Source: Oscillospiraceae bacterium (GTDB lineage: Bacteria; Bacillota; Clostridia; Oscillospirales; Oscillospiraceae). Taken from it: a stretch of DNA of 6,954 bases. The stretch spans positions 1 to 6,954 of the forward strand of contig JAEDNR010000092.1 in NCBI GenBank assembly GCA_016302405.1. The letters run 5' to 3'. Made by a program: the position numbers and the translations under genes. Position 1 is the first letter of the stretch; every line of letters starts with the position of its first letter. Below, one piece after another: positions 6,381 to 6,954 of this stretch. Under the pieces are notes generated by a model. That model ran no database searches. It was not told where the DNA came from and saw only the letters and a program-made list of their open reading frames with translations.

Positions 6381-6824
6381 TTATTCCTTTTCCAGTGCCA
6401 TGATCTTGTCAATGCGGCGCTGGTGCCGGGCCTCCCCGGAGAACGGTGTGGTCAGCCAGATGTCCACAATGGACAGAGCCAGGTTTTCTCCCACCACGCC
6501 GGCGCCAAGGGCCATCATATTGGTGTCGTTGTGCAGCCGGGTGAGCTGGGCGGACATAATGTCTCCCAGCAGGGCGCAGCGGATCCCCTTGACCTTGTTT
6601 GCGGTGATGGAAGCGCCGATGCCTGTGGTGCACAGCACGATGCCCCGGTCACAGGTTCCGTCGGCAACTGACTTGGCAGCCGGGACCACAAAGTCGGGAT
6701 AGTCACAGCTTTCCGTGGAATAGGTACCGAAATCCTCCGTTTCGTACCCCTCCGCTTTCAGGTGGGCGACGAGTTTTTCTTTCAGGGCATAGGCCCCATG
6801 GTCGCAGCCGATGGCAATTTTCAT
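6381..6824 (-). CDS. rpiB: Ribose-5-phosphate isomerase B
   Basis: A 147-residue RpiB/LacAB-family enzyme that interconverts ribose 5-phosphate and ribulose 5-phosphate in the non-oxidative pentose phosphate pathway. Visible features are the N-terminal MKIAIGCDHGAY with Asp8 and His9, DYPDF at 41-45, the catalytic Cys65 in GIVLCTTGIGASITANK, HNDTN at 98-102, and RHQRRID at 133-139 carrying phosphate-binding arginines. The usual Cys-Gly-Thr-Gly is Cys-Thr-Thr-Gly here, and the segment GAGVVG has Gly109 where E. coli and Mycobacterium proteins carry a phosphate-contacting Arg. Other known RpiB/allose-6-phosphate or galactose-6-phosphate isomerase relatives differ in this region, so substrate may not be strictly ribose 5-phosphate. 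The ATG (complement of 6822-6824) has AGGAG about 8 nt upstream on the - strand. It is transcribed convergently with the preceding run and appears to be a separate unit. Confidence 0.95.
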   Translation of the reverse strand: MKIAIGCDHGAYALKEKLVAHLKAEGYETEDFGTYSTESCDYPDFVVPAAKSVADGTCDRGIVLCTTGIGASITANKVKGIRCALLGDIMSAQLTRLHNDTNMMALGAGVVGENLALSIVDIWLTTPFSGEARHQRRIDKIMALEKE

Positions 6825-6841
6825 AACCTTTTCTCCTCTCC

Positions 6842-6857
6842 GCCGCGGTTACGCGGC
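6842..6857 (-). other. Small hairpin in the rpiB leader
   Basis: GCCGCG and CGCGGC (6842-6847 and 6852-6857) form a 6-bp GC-only stem with a 4-nt loop. It ends a few bases upstream of the rpiB ribosome binding site (about 6833-6837) and would be near the 5' end of the transcript if the promoter at 6859-6887 is used. It could stabilise the mRNA or affect translation; this is inference from position only. Confidence 0.4.
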
Positions 6858-6858
6858 A

Positions 6859-6887
6859 TTTATTTGTTTGTAAACATGCTCAGGCAA
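6859..6887 (-). promoter_or_regulatory. Candidate rpiB promoter with palindrome in the spacer
   Basis: On the - strand, TTGCCT (6882-6887, 4 of 6 match to -35) is followed after exactly 17 nt by AATAAA (6859-6864, 4 of 6 match to -10). The spacer contains a 12-bp palindrome-like site, TGTTTGTAAACA at 6865-6876 on the + strand, directly beside the -10. Its location suits an operator for a repressor, but no regulator is identifiable. The segment is clearly more AT-rich than the surrounding genes. Confidence 0.35.
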
Positions 6888-6910
6888 ATTGGAATTTGTC
6901 GGCTCCGCCG

Positions 6911-6941
6911 AATTGACAATTGACAATTGACAGTTGACAAT
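6911..6941 (+). repeat. AATTGAC heptamer tandem repeat (4 units plus partial), right copy
   Basis: Three perfect AATTGAC units (6911-6931), one AGTTGAC variant (6932-6938) and a partial AATG form a period-7 array. It has the same unit, orientation and AATG end as the array at 269-286 after relA. It is preceded by a small hairpin TCGGC-TCC-GCCGA (6899-6911). The array may extend in meaning beyond the window, where the next gene is unseen. Confidence 0.75.
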
Positions 6942-6954
6942 GATTGTGTCCCTA

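Overview
The window looks like a chromosomal housekeeping segment from a GC-rich member of the Bacillota, most likely a gut Clostridia of the Oscillospiraceae type. The basis is the gene order relA - dtd - metallo-beta-lactamase hydrolase - hemZ, the SpoVB/YtgP-type flippase, strong AGGAGG-like ribosome binding sites, high GC, and AATTGAC and GTCATTGCGA intergenic repeats of a kind recalled from this group. This assignment is inference; no 16S gene or other marker is present.

Layout. Positions 1-265 hold the C-terminal ACT domain of a RelA/SpoT (p)ppGpp synthetase/hydrolase whose start lies outside the window. Positions 266-549 are non-coding: a short AATTGAC heptamer repeat, then a nested palindrome of about 140 bp with a partly duplicated left edge. 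From 550 to 6262 six genes run tightly on the + strand with gaps of 3 to 27 nt: a small acidic-tailed membrane protein of unknown function, D-aminoacyl-tRNA deacylase (dtd), a glyoxalase II-like hydrolase, the radical SAM protein HemZ, an amidohydrolase of the MtaD/SsnA type, and a multi-pass MOP-superfamily flippase. A 19-bp perfect hairpin at 6326-6366 separates this run from a convergent rpiB gene on the - strand (6381-6824). The rpiB upstream region holds a leader hairpin, a candidate promoter with a small palindrome, and a second AATTGAC repeat at the window edge.

The genes do not form one pathway. relA (stringent response), dtd (proofreading of D-aminoacyl-tRNA) and the hydrolase are a common syntenic block in Clostridia. 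hemZ points to tetrapyrrole or heme handling, the flippase to envelope or spore-wall precursors, and rpiB to the pentose phosphate pathway. Spacing suggests that 550-6262 is one transcription unit.

No phage, transposase, CRISPR, toxin or defence system is visible. The items most worth a second look are the amidohydrolase, which keeps four metal ligands but has lost the catalytic Glu and His residues of its family; the nested palindrome upstream of the dtd run; the uncharacterised 82-residue membrane protein; and RpiB, which has Gly where a phosphate-binding Arg is expected.
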